In this document: positions 1 to 9,271 of the stretch, one piece after another
Layout of the letters: every line of letters begins with the position of its first letter
How positions within the stretch are numbered: position 1 is the first letter of the stretch
From: Gammaproteobacteria bacterium
GTDB lineage: Bacteria > Pseudomonadota > Gammaproteobacteria > Chromatiales > Chromatiaceae
Direction of reading: 5' to 3'
NCBI GenBank assembly: GCA_011389885.1
Contig: JAABTK010000052.1
Location: 1 to 34,581 of the forward strand
Length of the DNA: 34,581 nucleotides
Position numbers and translations under genes: made by a program
Notes under the pieces: model-generated
The model's input: only the letters and a program-made list of their open reading frames with translations
What the model was told of the DNA's origin: nothing
The model's database searches: none

Positions 1-108
1 GAGATCGATCCCAACATGATCGAGCGTCCGCGCATGAACCCCTATGTGCGCATGGACGGCTGGGACGATGAAGTGGCCAAGTGGGAAGAGCGCAAGGCCG
101 CTGGTTGA
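1..108 (+). CDS. C-terminal end of an unidentified protein (5' end outside window)
   Basis: The frame is open from the first base and ends in TGA at 106-108, giving 35 residues that finish MDGWDDEVAKWEERKAAG. The tail is acidic and basic with several tryptophans, and has no membrane segment. I do not recognise the family from this fragment. The hairpins immediately downstream mark it as the last gene of a rightward transcript. Confidence 0.6.
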   Translation, partial: EIDPNMIERPRMNPYVRMDGWDDEVAKWEERKAAG

Positions 109-114
109 CCGTCC

Positions 115-210
115 GATCCCGGCGGGTCGCCGAAACCGCCGGGATCCTGCCTGCCTTTCGGCATAGCGATCCACGCCTTGCCCCGTGTCCTGATGGCACG
201 GGGCTTTTTT
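115..210 (+). terminator. Hairpin followed by a rho-independent terminator
   Basis: Two stem-loops follow the first gene. The first (115-146) has perfect 11-bp arms, GATCCCGGCGG and its complement, and no T tract. The second (180-210) has 8-bp arms, GCCCCGTG/CACGGGGC, around a 9-nt loop and runs directly into six Ts (205-210), the form of an intrinsic terminator. The T tract touches the 3' end of the convergent vsr gene, so it may serve both strands. Confidence 0.85.
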
Positions 211-634
211 ATGGGGCGGCTGCGGGTTGCTCCAGGAATCGGGTCAGCCGCGCCTGTAAGCGGTCCGCGTCGCGCAGCTCGCACTCCCAGACCACCAGCA
301 CCCGCCAACCTAGGTAGGCGAGTTGGGCCAGGTTGTGTTCGTCTCGCACCACATTGCGGTCGAGCTTGCGGCCCCAGTATTCGGTATTGCTGGCAGGGCG
401 CTTGGCGGCCTTGCAGCCGGGGTGCTGGTGCCAAAAACAGCCATGCACCAAGATGACCGCCCGGTGTTTGGGCAGCACGATGTCCGGCTTGCCGGGCAGG
501 TCTTTGCGATGCAGTCGAAAGCGATAGCCCAGGCGATGCAGCAATGACCGAACGGCCTTTTCCGGGGTGGTGTCCCGGTCCCGCACCCGCGCCATGATGC
601 GGCTGCGCTGGGCCGGGTCGAAGACATCGGCCAT
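209..634 (-). CDS. vsr: Very short patch repair endonuclease Vsr
   Basis: The product (141 aa) is a Vsr-type mismatch endonuclease. This family nicks DNA 5' of the T in T:G mismatches produced by deamination of 5-methylcytosine. Conserved features are visible in order: an N-terminal RSRIMARVRDRDTTPE segment, the catalytic Asp in PDIVLP (about residue 51), the HGCFWHQHPGC segment with the catalytic and zinc-binding His/Cys residues, and the WECELRD segment that supplies the later zinc Cys. Length matches the family (about 135-155 aa). The ATG at 634 has only a weak Shine-Dalgarno. No cytosine methyltransferase is adjacent; the only one in the window is 9 kb away, and its site specificity is unknown. 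Confidence 0.93.
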   Translation of the reverse strand: MADVFDPAQRSRIMARVRDRDTTPEKAVRSLLHRLGYRFRLHRKDLPGKPDIVLPKHRAVILVHGCFWHQHPGCKAAKRPASNTEYWGRKLDRNVVRDEHNLAQLAYLGWRVLVVWECELRDADRLQARLTRFLEQPAAAP

Positions 635-729
635 GCGGTTAGCTCAGGCCAAGGCCCGGGGTGCGGCCGTGTCGGCCTTCGCCGCCGAGGCCGTTGTGGG
701 CACTCGCCCTGGGGTGGTTCATGGCGGCG

Positions 730-1635
730 TCACGCGCGCAGCAGGTAGTCGGCCAAAAGCCCGACGAAGATCAGCATGCCGAACAGGTTGTTTTCCAAAA
801 ACGCGATGAAGCAGGCGCCTTCCTCGCGGTAGCGGATCAGGTAGTGCTGGCGCACGGCATGCAGGCCGGCTAGCCCGAGGCCCAGGTAATAATAGAAACC
901 CAAGTCGGCATGGACCCCGACCAAGACCAGTATGCCGAGCATAAAGACCTGCAACAGGCCGATCATTAAGCGGTCATAGAGCCCGAACAGGATGGCGGAG
1001 GATTTAATGCCCGCCTTCAGGTCGTCGCGGCGGTCCACCATCGCGTATTCGGTGTCGTAGATCAGGGCCCAAACCACGGTGGCGATAAAGATCAGCCAGC
1101 CCACCGGCGGCACCGTCTCCTGGATCGCCATAAAGGCCATGGGCACCGCCCAGCCGAAGGCGGCGCCGAGGAAGATTTGCGGCAGATGGGTGACGCGCTT
1201 CATAAAGGGGTATAGCGCCGCCAGCACCACCGCCACCGCGGAGAGGGCGATGGTCTGCCAGTTCAGCAGCAGCACTAAGCCAAAGGCGGCCAGCGTCAGC
1301 AGCAGAAACACCATCAGGGCCTCGTGCGGCGCGATTTGCCCTAGCGCCAACGGGCGATTGCGGGTGCGGCTGACCTGGCCGTCGAGGTTGCGGTCGGCAT
1401 AGTCGTTAATGGCGCAGCCCGCGGAGCGCATTAACACCGTGCCGGCGATGAAGATGAGCACGATCCGCCACGGCGGTTGACCGTCGCCGGCGATCCACAA
1501 GGCCCAAAGCGCCGGCCACATCAGCAGCAAGATGCCGATGGGGCGGTCGAGGCGCACCAGTTTGAGGTAAAAACCGAGGCGCTGCTTCAGCGAAGGCGGA
1601 CCGGGATCGAGTTGGACAGGGATCTCATGCGTCAT
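730..1635 (-). CDS. ubiA: 4-hydroxybenzoate octaprenyltransferase UbiA
   Basis: This 301-aa integral membrane prenyltransferase attaches the polyprenyl tail to 4-hydroxybenzoate, the second committed step of ubiquinone synthesis. The first aspartate-rich site is clear, in [20 protein letters not shown], where the Asp residues bind Mg-diphosphate. The second is [17 protein letters not shown]. Around these lie about eight to nine hydrophobic helices. The N-terminal [18 protein letters not shown] is also typical. Its start codon overlaps the end of ubiC by 4 bp (ATGA), so the two are translated from one leftward transcript in pathway order, UbiC before UbiA. Confidence 0.96.
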   Translation of the reverse strand: MTHEIPVQLDPGPPSLKQRLGFYLKLVRLDRPIGILLLMWPALWALWIAGDGQPPWRIVLIFIAGTVLMRSAGCAINDYADRNLDGQVSRTRNRPLALGQIAPHEALMVFLLLTLAAFGLVLLLNWQTIALSAVAVVLAALYPFMKRVTHLPQIFLGAAFGWAVPMAFMAIQETVPPVGWLIFIATVVWALIYDTEYAMVDRRDDLKAGIKSSAILFGLYDRLMIGLLQVFMLGILVLVGVHADLGFYYYLGLGLAGLHAVRQHYLIRYREEGACFIAFLENNLFGMLIFVGLLADYLLRA

Positions 1636-2204
1636 CCTGCGACCTCCGAAATCCAGGGTAGAAAGAATTCATTCACCAGCAGCGGCCGATGATCGATATA
1701 AAAGCGGGTGCGCCGGCCCCAGACCGCGGGCGGCGCATCCGGCAGGCCCACGGCCAGGCGGTGAAATAGCCGGTGCTCGGGGCCCAGCCGCGTGGCCTGG
1801 ATCGGATCCCGCCGCACCCCGCGGCGCCCGAAGAGTAAGGCCCCCAAGGGCCGGTCGCCCAAAAAGCGCAGGCGGCGGGCCGACCCGCGAAGGCTGCGCA
1901 CCGGGATCAGGGTGCGGGCGAAGACCCAAGGCGTATCGTGGCATAACAGGTAGACCTCGCGCACCAAGGCCCGTTCGCCGAACGCCATGCCAAGGGCCTT
2001 GACCTCGTCGAGCACCGGCCGCTCCCAGGCCTGAGTCAAGACCTGCACGCCGAATCCGCCGGGGCAACGGGCCTTGAGGCGCGCAGTGAGCGAACCGCGA
2101 TCCCACAGCCAAGACCTGAGCGGCCCCGGCGCCTGATTGCGCGCGAGCCGCCAGTCTAGCCATAGCGGCTCGGCGGCCGACGTAGCGAAGTCGCTCCCGG
2201 TCAA
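1632..2204 (-). CDS. ubiC: Chorismate pyruvate-lyase UbiC
   Basis: The 190-aa product converts chorismate to 4-hydroxybenzoate and pyruvate, supplying the substrate of UbiA. Family landmarks are the [20 protein letters not shown] stretch, whose Arg binds the product, and the C-terminal NEFFLPWI, whose Glu is the conserved active-site acid. The only upstream in-frame start before the homologous region is TTG at 2204, so initiation is weak or the true start lies a little further in. It overlaps ubiA by 4 bp. Confidence 0.92.
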   Translation of the reverse strand: MTGSDFATSAAEPLWLDWRLARNQAPGPLRSWLWDRGSLTARLKARCPGGFGVQVLTQAWERPVLDEVKALGMAFGERALVREVYLLCHDTPWVFARTLIPVRSLRGSARRLRFLGDRPLGALLFGRRGVRRDPIQATRLGPEHRLFHRLAVGLPDAPPAVWGRRTRFYIDHRPLLVNEFFLPWISEVAG

Positions 2205-2322
2205 GAGTCCACCCGTGCTCGGTCAAAAACCCGATTATCGCAGATTCCGCCCGCGGCTGTCGTCTACCCCCAGCCGCAGCCTCGCGGGACGGCTCAGGAA
2301 CGCCGGGCAGGCGGAGGGGTTT

Positions 2323-2366
2323 CAGCCCAAGGAGTGGCAGTCCTTCGAGGACTGCCACTCCTCGGT
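2323..2366. repeat. 44-bp palindromic repeat, copy 1 (family A)
   Basis: A near-perfect palindrome built on AAGGAGTGGCAGTCC and its complement with a short loop, bordered by CAGCCC on one side and TCGGT on the other. A second copy with 40 of 44 identical positions and the same borders lies inside hrpA (31951-31994, opposite orientation). Here it sits between ubiC and rdgC, close to the end of rdgC, where it could also act as a transcription terminator. Confidence 0.85.
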
Positions 2367-2380
2367 TACGCGTACTGGGC

Positions 2381-3286
2381 TCATTCCTCCGCCCCGCCGA
2401 AGACCTCGAACAGGGCCGGGATGAAGCGCTCCAGCTCGCCGGTCATAATGGTGAAGTCGGCATCGAAGCGCGCCGCCGCATCTTCGCCGCCGGCATGCTC
2501 GGCTTCTTCTTTGACTAGATCGAGGAATTGCAGCCGGCGCAGGGTGAGTTCCTCGTCCGCCACGAAACCGATGCGTTCCTGCCAATCCAGGGCCAGGCGG
2601 AACACCTGCTTGCCAGCGGTGAGGTGGGCCTGCATCTCCTCGCTGTACAGGTCCTGTTTGCGGCCGCGCACCACCGAGCCCTCTTCCAGCGGATTGCGCA
2701 GCTCGCACTCATCCCCCACCATGAAGCCGCCCTCGGGGCCGCGGTCGGTGAGCCAGGCGGTCATCACCGCCGTGGGGGCCTGGTTGACGCCGACCGGCTT
2801 GAGCACCAGCGTGCCCAGGGTCTCGCGCAGCAGCTCGATCAGCTCCTCGGCGGGCTTGCTCGCGCCGGCGTCCGCCAGCAGCCAGCCGTTGGCCGGATCG
2901 AGGTAGGCGAAGGTGCGCTTGGAGCGCACGAAGGCCCGCGGCAGCAGCTCGGCGGCGACGCTGTCTTTCAGATCGCTCTTTTCCTTGCGCGAGACCTTGC
3001 GCATTTCCTGCTCCTCAATGGCCTGCACGCGCTCGTCCAGCTCTTCTTTGACCACTGCGGCCGGCAACACCCGCTCTTGCTTGCGCATACAGATCAGGGT
3101 CTTGCCGCCGACGCTATGGGTCAACATTTCCGCATTGCGGCCCAGGGGCTTGTCCCAGCCGACGGCGGCGGCCTCCAGGCTGCCGCAGTCGCGCGCCGGG
3201 CGCTCGGCTAGGGCCTGCTCAAGCTGCTCGGGGCTGTGATTGAAGGTGTCGGAGAGGCGGTAGATGCGTAGGTTTTTGAACCACAT
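2381..3286 (-). CDS. rdgC: Recombination-associated protein RdgC
   Basis: The product (301 aa, against 303 aa in E. coli) is RdgC, a nucleoid-associated protein that forms a ring around DNA and restrains RecA. The start MWFKNLRIYRLSD is the family's signature N-terminus, and the stretch RNAEMLTHSVGGKTLICMR is also conserved. The frame stays open for a further 207 codons upstream. I place the start at the ATG at 3286 because AAGGA lies 8 nt before it and homology begins exactly there. It is a single-gene leftward unit, divergent from the exporter. Confidence 0.95.
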   Translation of the reverse strand: MWFKNLRIYRLSDTFNHSPEQLEQALAERPARDCGSLEAAAVGWDKPLGRNAEMLTHSVGGKTLICMRKQERVLPAAVVKEELDERVQAIEEQEMRKVSRKEKSDLKDSVAAELLPRAFVRSKRTFAYLDPANGWLLADAGASKPAEELIELLRETLGTLVLKPVGVNQAPTAVMTAWLTDRGPEGGFMVGDECELRNPLEEGSVVRGRKQDLYSEEMQAHLTAGKQVFRLALDWQERIGFVADEELTLRRLQFLDLVKEEAEHAGGEDAAARFDADFTIMTGELERFIPALFEVFGGAEE

Positions 3287-3333
3287 GGGGCTATCCTTTT
3301 GGTGAATGTTCACGGAAAACGGAAATGCGGCGT

Positions 3334-3642
3334 ATTTTACCCCAGCCGAAGCCGCCGGTATTCCTGAATCGCTTGGGGTCTTGTAGACTTTGGCGGTTAA
3401 ACCGAGAAAGGGCGGTTGGCCGGGCCGCGGGGGGCGTCTGCCGGGATTACAGGGCAGGGCGCAACGACACAGCCGGCAGGGGTTGCATGAGGGGCCGCAA
3501 CGCCGCCCGGCGCCGCCGGCATGCGAGCGGGTCCGCGGCGGGGTTATCCCGGCCGGCGGGCCGGCCCGCCAAGGTCTTCGCCCTTGACCTGAGTGACGGG
3601 CGATCAGAATGCGGCCGTCAACCGCTCTTTCTAGGTTAAAAT
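3334..3642. promoter_or_regulatory. Possible divergent promoters of rdgC and the exporter gene
   Basis: The 370-bp gap between rdgC and the exporter gene contains a TAAAATACG -10-like element facing each way: on the minus strand at 3339-3334 and on the plus strand at 3637-3642. Neither has a convincing -35 hexamer. A 12-bp palindrome, GTGAATGTTCAC (3302-3313), lies between the rdgC -10 and its start and could be an operator. The rest is GC-rich with short GGCCGGC palindromes and no gene. Confidence 0.35.
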
Positions 3643-3691
3643 ACGGCGCAGCTTGATGCCATCGACCAATGCAATCAACAGGGAGTTCGGT

Positions 3692-6205
3692 GTGGAACCC
3701 GCTCAACTTGATCTTCAATCCAGCCCAATACCCGGCGGGCGGCTGGCCCGACTGTATGCCTATATGGTCCTCGACCATCCGCGGCTGACCCTGTTGCTGG
3801 TCGGCTTGCTGGTGTTGGCGGGGGTTTGGTTCGCCCAGGGCTTTCGGCTGGATGCCTCTTCCGACTCGCTGTTGTTGGAGAACGACGAGGACCTGCGCTT
3901 CTACCACGGCATTCGCGCCCGCTATGGCTCGGACGATTCGCTGATCGTCACCTACACCCCGGACGGCCCCTTGATGACGCCCGAGACCTTGCAGCGCCTG
4001 CGCTACCTGCGCGACGAGCTGTCGGGCCTGGAGCGGATCGCCGGCGTCACCAGCCTGCTGGATGTGCCGCTGTTGGATAGCCCGCGGGTCTCTTTAGGCG
4101 AGGTGCGCGAAGGCGTGCGCACCCTGGAGACGCCGGGCGTGGACCTGGAACTCGCGGCGCGGGAGTTCCGCACCAATCCGCTGTACGCCAACCGCCTGAT
4201 GAGCCTCGACGGCGCCACCACTGCGCTGGAGGTGCGCCTGCAACCGGATGTGCTGCTGGAAGAGCTGATGCGCCAGCGCGACGAGCTGCAAGAGATCCGC
4301 TTGGGGCGTGCGCTCACGCGCACGGAACACGCGGTGCTCACGGCCCTGAATGAGCGCATTGGTAGTCGTCGCCAGCTCCTGGCCGAGCAGCAACAGGCGG
4401 ACGTGGCGGCGGTGCGCGAGGTCCTCGACCGCTACCGCGACGGGGCGCAGATCCATCTCGGCGGGGTGCCCATGATTACCGCCGATATGGTGGAGTTTAT
4501 TCGCGCCGATCTCAAGACCTTTGGCCTGGGCGTGGCGCTGTTTATGGTGCTGCTGCTGGGGGTGGCCTTCAAGCGCTGGCGCTGGGTCCAGGTGCCGATG
4601 CTGATTTGCTTTGCCACCGTGGCGGTGATGACCGGCCTGCTCGGGCTCACCGGCTGGCAGGTCACGGTGGTAAGTTCCAATTTCGTCTCCCTGCTGCTGA
4701 TTATCGCCCTGTCGCTGACGGTGCATTTGATCGTGCGCCACGAGGAGTTGCACAGCGAGCACCCGGAGGCCTCGCAACGCACCCTGGTGCGCGACACCCT
4801 GCGCAGCCTGGCCACGCCCTCGCTGTTCACCGCGCTGACCACGGCGGTGGCCTTCGGCTCGCTGGTGGTGAGCGACATTCGGCCGGTGATCGATTTCGGC
4901 TGGATGATGGTGGTCGGGGTATTGCTGGCCTTCGTGCTGGCCTTCGTAATCTTCCCCGCGGCACTGGTCCCCTTGCGCCCGGGAACCCCGGTGTTGCGGC
5001 GGCACGACGCCACCGCCGTCATCACCCGCGGCTTCGCGCGGTTGGTCGAGCGCCACGGCAACATCACCCTGGCGGCGTACCTGTTAATCCTGGTCGCCAG
5101 CATCGCGGGCATCGCCCGGCTGACGGTGGAAAACAGCTTCATTGAGTATTTCAAGACCTCCACCGAGATCCACCAGGGCATGGCGCTGGTGGACCGCCAG
5201 CTTGGCGGCACCATCCCGCTGGAGGTGGTGGTCGGGCCGGATCAGGTCTTCCTCGACGACCAGGCGGCGCTGGCGCGCGAGGGGGCGGGCGGGGGCGCCG
5301 CCGGCATCACCGGCGACAGTTATTGGTTTAACACCTTCGAGCTGGAGCGGGTGGCGGAGATCCACGCCTACCTGGCGGGCTACGACAGCATTGGCAAGGT
5401 GCTCTCCATGGCCACCACCATGGAGGTGCTGGAAATGCTCAACGACGACCGCCCGCTCGACAACCTCACCCTCTCGGTGATGCACCAGCGCCTGCCGGAT
5501 GCGGTGCGCACCACCCTGTTCGACCCCTACATGAGCAAGGACGGCAACCAGCTGCGGTTCGCCATGCGGGTGATCGACTCCTCGCCCGACCTGCGCCGCG
5601 ACCGCTTGATCCGCCAACTCGAACAGGGGCTGGTGAACGACCTCGGCCTGGAGCCCGAGCAGGCGCGGGTCAACGGCATGCTGGTGCTCTACAACAATGT
5701 GTTACAGAGCCTGTTTCGCTCCCAAATACTCACCCTGGGGGCGGTGTTTCTGGCCATCTTCGGCATGTTCCTGCTGCTGTTTCGGTCGCTGCGGCTGGCC
5801 GCTATCGGCGTCATGCCCACCCTCACGGCCGCCGCCCTGGTGCTCGGGATCATGGGCTGGCTCGGCATCCCGCTCGACATTATGACCATCACCATCGCCG
5901 CCATCACCATTGGCATCGGGGTCCACGACACCATCCACTACCTGCACCGCTTCCGCCACGAATTCCCCGCGGACCACGACTACAAGGCCGCGGTGAAACG
6001 CTGCCACGCCAGCGTCGGCCGCGCCATCTACTACACCTCGCTCACGGTCACCCTGGGCTTCTCCATCCTGGCCCTGTCCAATTTCATCCCCACCATCTAC
6101 TTCGGTCTGCTCACCGGCCTGGCCATGGTGGCCGCCCTGATCGCCAACCTGACCCTGCTGCCGCTGCTGGTGATCAAGCTGCGGCCCTTGGGGAGCGGCG
6201 CTTAG
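3692..6205 (+). CDS. MMPL/RND-superfamily exporter
   Basis: A membrane protein of about 840 aa with the two-fold RND layout. It has one N-terminal transmembrane helix, a periplasmic loop of about 230 residues, five clustered helices, then the same pattern again. The second half carries GVHDTIHYLHRFRHE, typical of the stand-alone MMPL/COG1033 exporters, which are not HAE-type drug pumps. Its substrate cannot be read from sequence; lipids or hopanoids are common for relatives. The frame also contains TTG 3653 and ATG 3656, but AGGGAG is well spaced before GTG 3692, and the likely -10 at 3637 would leave almost no leader for 3656. It precedes polA by 51 nt. Confidence 0.85.
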   Translation: MEPAQLDLQSSPIPGGRLARLYAYMVLDHPRLTLLLVGLLVLAGVWFAQGFRLDASSDSLLLENDEDLRFYHGIRARYGSDDSLIVTYTPDGPLMTPETLQRLRYLRDELSGLERIAGVTSLLDVPLLDSPRVSLGEVREGVRTLETPGVDLELAAREFRTNPLYANRLMSLDGATTALEVRLQPDVLLEELMRQRDELQEIRLGRALTRTEHAVLTALNERIGSRRQLLAEQQQADVAAVREVLDRYRDGAQIHLGGVPMITADMVEFIRADLKTFGLGVALFMVLLLGVAFKRWRWVQVPMLICFATVAVMTGLLGLTGWQVTVVSSNFVSLLLIIALSLTVHLIVRHEELHSEHPEASQRTLVRDTLRSLATPSLFTALTTAVAFGSLVVSDIRPVIDFGWMMVVGVLLAFVLAFVIFPAALVPLRPGTPVLRRHDATAVITRGFARLVERHGNITLAAYLLILVASIAGIARLTVENSFIEYFKTSTEIHQGMALVDRQLGGTIPLEVVVGPDQVFLDDQAALAREGAGGGAAGITGDSYWFNTFELERVAEIHAYLAGYDSIGKVLSMATTMEVLEMLNDDRPLDNLTLSVMHQRLPDAVRTTLFDPYMSKDGNQLRFAMRVIDSSPDLRRDRLIRQLEQGLVNDLGLEPEQARVNGMLVLYNNVLQSLFRSQILTLGAVFLAIFGMFLLLFRSLRLAAIGVMPTLTAAALVLGIMGWLGIPLDIMTITIAAITIGIGVHDTIHYLHRFRHEFPADHDYKAAVKRCHASVGRAIYYTSLTVTLGFSILALSNFIPTIYFGLLTGLAMVAALIANLTLLPLLVIKLRPLGSGA

Positions 6206-6256
6206 CATGCGCAAACCTCAGGCCGTTAACCCCCGCACCCACCGGAACCCCGCGCC

Positions 6257-8965
6257 ATGACCCCAAGAAAACGCCTCGTGCTGGTGGACGGCTCGTCCTA
6301 TCTATTTCGCGCCTATCACGCCCTGCCGCCGCTAACCAACTCCAGGGGCGAGGCCACCGGGGCCCTGGTGGGGGTGGTGAACATGCTGCGCAAGCTGATG
6401 GACGAGCAGAAACCGGACTACATGGCGGTGGTGTTCGACGCCCCGGGCAAGACCTTCCGCAACGACCTCTATCCCGAGTACAAGGCCAACCGCCCGCCCA
6501 TGCCGGAGGAGCTGCGGGAGCAGATCGAGCCCCTACACCGCATCGTGCGCGCCCTGGGGCTGCCGCTGATCTGCGAAAGCGGGGTGGAGGCGGACGACGT
6601 GATCGGCGCCCTGGCGGTGCGGGCCGAGGCGCAGGGGCTGGAGGTGGTGGTCTCCACCGGCGACAAGGACCTGGCCCAGTTGGTGACCGAACACATCACC
6701 CTGGTGAACACCATGTCCGACACGGTGAGCGACCGCGCCGGGGTGGAGGCCAAGTTCGGCGTGCCGCCCGAGCGCATTATCGACTACCTGGCCCTGGTGG
6801 GCGACACCTCGGACAACATCCCCGGGGTGCCCAAGTGCGGCCCCAAGACCGCGGCCAAGTGGTTACAGCAGTACGGCAGCCTGAACGGGGTGATCGAGCA
6901 TGCGGGGGAGATCAAGGGCAAGGTGGGCGAGTCCCTGCGCGACAGCCTGGAGCAGCTGGAGCTGGCACGGGACCTGGTGACCATCCGCCTGGACGTGGAG
7001 CTCCACGAGGCCCCCCAGGACCTGGTCCCCGGCGAGCCCGAGACCGACACCCTGCGCGAGATCTACGGCCGCATGGAGGCCCGGCGGCTGCTGGAGGCCC
7101 TGGACGGGGCCAGCGGCTTCGAGGCGCCCGCCGAGGAAGCGCCGGCCATCGAGACCGATTACGAAACCATCCTGCAAATGGACCGGCTCGATCAGTGGCT
7201 GGAACGCCTGCGACAGGCCGAGCTGTTCGCGCTGGATACCGAGACCACCAGCCTGAACTACATGGAGGCGGACCTGGTGGGGCTCTCGTTCACGACGGAA
7301 CCGGGCAAGGCCGCCTATCTGCCCATCGGGCACGTCGGTCCGGACGCCCCGGCGCAGCTCGACCGCCAGGCCGTGCTCCAACGGCTCAAGTCCCTGCTGG
7401 AGGACCCGGCACGCGCCAAGGTGGGGCAGAACCTCAAATACGACCTCAGCGTGCTGGCCCGCGCCGGCATCCGGCTCCAGGGCGTGGCCTTCGACACCAT
7501 GCTCGAATCCTATGTACTCAACGCCACCGCCACCCGCCACGACATGGACTCCCTGGCGGCCAAGTACCTGAACCACGCCACCATCAAATACGAAGAGGTG
7601 GCGGGCAAGGGGGCCAAGCAGATCGGTTTCGAGCAGGTCCCCCTGGAACAGGCCGCCCCCTATGCCGCCGAGGACGCCGACATCACCCTGCGGCTGCACC
7701 AGCACCTCTGGCCCAAGATACAGGCCGAGGGCCGCCTGCCCGAGCTGTTGCGGGAGATCGAAATGCCGCTGGTCCCCATCCTGTCGCGCATGGAGCGCAC
7801 CGGGGTGCATATCGACCGTCAAATGCTCGCCGCCCAGAGCGACGAACTGGCGAAAAAGATGGCCGAAATCGAACAGCAGGCCCACGAAGCCGCCGGGCGC
7901 CCATTCAACATGGGCTCGCCCAAGCAGATCGGCCAAATCTTCTTCGAGGAACTGGGCCTGCCGGTGGTCTCCAAGACCCCCAAGGGCGCCCCTTCCACCG
8001 CCGAGTCGGTGCTGGAGAAGCTGGCCGAGGACGGCTTCGAGCTGCCGGCCCTGATCCTGGAGCACCGCGGCCTCTCCAAGCTCAAGTCCACCTATACCGA
8101 CAAACTGCCGCGCATGGTGAACCCCCACACCGGTCGGGTGCATACCTCTTATCACCAGGCGGTGGCGGCCACTGGGCGGCTGTCCTCCTCGGACCCCAAC
8201 CTGCAAAACATCCCGGTGCGCAGCGAGGCCGGGCGACGCATCCGTCAGGCCTTCATCCCCGAGGACGGCTGGCGCATGCTGGCGGCGGACTACTCGCAGA
8301 TCGAGCTGCGCATCATGGCCCACCTCTCGGGCGATGCGAACCTGCTCAAGGCCTTCGAACAGGGTCTGGACATCCACCGCGCCACCGCCGCCGAGGTGTT
8401 CGCCGGCGGCGACCTGGAGGCGGTGACCGCCGACCAGCGCCGCTCGGCCAAGGCCATCAACTTCGGCCTCATCTACGGCATGTCCGCCTTCGGCCTGGCC
8501 CGGCAACTCGGCATCGAGCGCAGCGACGCCCAGGAGTACGTGGACCTCTATTTCGAACGCTACCCCGGCGTGCGGGACTTCATGGACCGCATCCGCGCCG
8601 ACGCCAAGGAAAAGGGCTATGTGGAGACCGTCTATGGCCGCCGCCTCTACCTGCCCGAGATCAACGCCCGCAACCACCAGCGCCGCACCGCCGCCGAGCG
8701 CACCGCCATCAACGCCCCCATGCAGGGCACCGCCTCGGACATCATCAAGCGCGCGATGATCGCGGTGGACGCCTGGCTACAGGCCGAGGAACCGCCCGTG
8801 CGCATGATCATGCAGGTGCACGACGAACTGGTGTTCGAGGTGGAGGCGGGCTTCGTGGAGCGGGCCGGCGAGCGCATCCGCCAGGCCATGGAAGGGGCCG
8901 CCGATTTAAGCGTCCCCCTGGTGGTGGACGTAGGCGTGGGGGCCAATTGGGACGAGGCGCACTAA
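6257..8965 (+). CDS. polA: DNA polymerase I
   Basis: A complete 902-aa Pol I (E. coli 928 aa) for Okazaki-fragment maturation and repair synthesis. Residues 1-290 form the 5'-3' exonuclease/flap domain (start LVLVDGSSYLFRAYHALPP). The 3'-5' proofreading domain appears intact, with FALDTETTSLNY, NLKYDLSVL and the final YAAEDAD. The polymerase domain has motif A DYSQIELRIMAHLSGD, the O-helix RRSAKAINFGLIYGMSAFG and motif C MQVHDELVFEV. It follows the exporter closely and may be cotranscribed. No intrinsic terminator is seen after it; the next 200 bp leave the core block. Confidence 0.98.
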   Translation: MTPRKRLVLVDGSSYLFRAYHALPPLTNSRGEATGALVGVVNMLRKLMDEQKPDYMAVVFDAPGKTFRNDLYPEYKANRPPMPEELREQIEPLHRIVRALGLPLICESGVEADDVIGALAVRAEAQGLEVVVSTGDKDLAQLVTEHITLVNTMSDTVSDRAGVEAKFGVPPERIIDYLALVGDTSDNIPGVPKCGPKTAAKWLQQYGSLNGVIEHAGEIKGKVGESLRDSLEQLELARDLVTIRLDVELHEAPQDLVPGEPETDTLREIYGRMEARRLLEALDGASGFEAPAEEAPAIETDYETILQMDRLDQWLERLRQAELFALDTETTSLNYMEADLVGLSFTTEPGKAAYLPIGHVGPDAPAQLDRQAVLQRLKSLLEDPARAKVGQNLKYDLSVLARAGIRLQGVAFDTMLESYVLNATATRHDMDSLAAKYLNHATIKYEEVAGKGAKQIGFEQVPLEQAAPYAAEDADITLRLHQHLWPKIQAEGRLPELLREIEMPLVPILSRMERTGVHIDRQMLAAQSDELAKKMAEIEQQAHEAAGRPFNMGSPKQIGQIFFEELGLPVVSKTPKGAPSTAESVLEKLAEDGFELPALILEHRGLSKLKSTYTDKLPRMVNPHTGRVHTSYHQAVAATGRLSSSDPNLQNIPVRSEAGRRIRQAFIPEDGWRMLAADYSQIELRIMAHLSGDANLLKAFEQGLDIHRATAAEVFAGGDLEAVTADQRRSAKAINFGLIYGMSAFGLARQLGIERSDAQEYVDLYFERYPGVRDFMDRIRADAKEKGYVETVYGRRLYLPEINARNHQRRTAAERTAINAPMQGTASDIIKRAMIAVDAWLQAEEPPVRMIMQVHDELVFEVEAGFVERAGERIRQAMEGAADLSVPLVVDVGVGANWDEAH

Positions 8966-9183
8966 AGCGTCGTATTCCTTTTCGACATTCCATTCAAATT
9001 AGGTCGGATAACCGCTAACGCAGCCGGCAACGCGTTGATTCTGACGTTGACATAGAAGACTCCTTTTGGCTATGGTTCGCCATGCCGAATCTATACAAAA
9101 CTATACCACGTTTGTGCGGAAGACCTCCGCCCCGTGAAGTGCATCACGTTTTTAGCGGCATCAGCACCTGTGTAGGCCGTTAT
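8966..9183. other. Gene-free left edge of the accessory island
   Basis: No open frame or RNA gene is seen. GC content drops sharply after polA. CCGCTAACG at 9012-9020 is complementary to CGTTATCGG at 9178-9186 (8 of 9), which could be the worn outer boxes of a further attC-like site, but the core heptamers do not fit the consensus and the inner pairing is poor. I see no intrinsic terminator. Confidence 0.3.
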
Positions 9184-9237
9184 CGGTTTAGTATGCTGGC
9201 ATACTAATACCGGTTTAGTGTGACTGCACACTAATAC
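9184..9237 (+). promoter_or_regulatory. Two tandem 27-bp palindrome-containing repeats (probable operator)
   Basis: Units 9184-9210 and 9211-9237 abut exactly. Both start CGGTTTAGT and end CTAATAC. Each contains a 20-bp palindrome of the form TTAGTRTG-N4-CAYACTAA, and the base changes in unit 2 keep the symmetry (TATG with CATA becomes TGTG with CACA). Compensated changes imply that the palindrome itself is under selection, as for a dimeric repressor. It lies 35 bp before the small ORF at 9272. I do not recognise the regulator family. Confidence 0.6.
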
Positions 9238-9271
9238 ACTGTTGGACTAAACAATCAACAACGGAGTAAAA

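Noticed and set aside
2381-3907. 508-codon frame read as one long protein
   Set aside because: Only the part from 3286 is RdgC; the upstream 207 codons are GC-rich intergenic DNA with promoter-like elements and no homology.
6835-9018. 727-codon frame overlapping polA in another frame
   Set aside because: It is a shadow of the GC-rich polA codons; it is Arg/Pro/Gly-rich with no domain. The same applies to the 604-codon antisense frame at 6863-8677.
9012-9186. Third attC-like site left of the small ORF
   Set aside because: CGCTAAC and GTTATCG both deviate from the core consensus and the inner boxes do not pair well; kept only as a remark.
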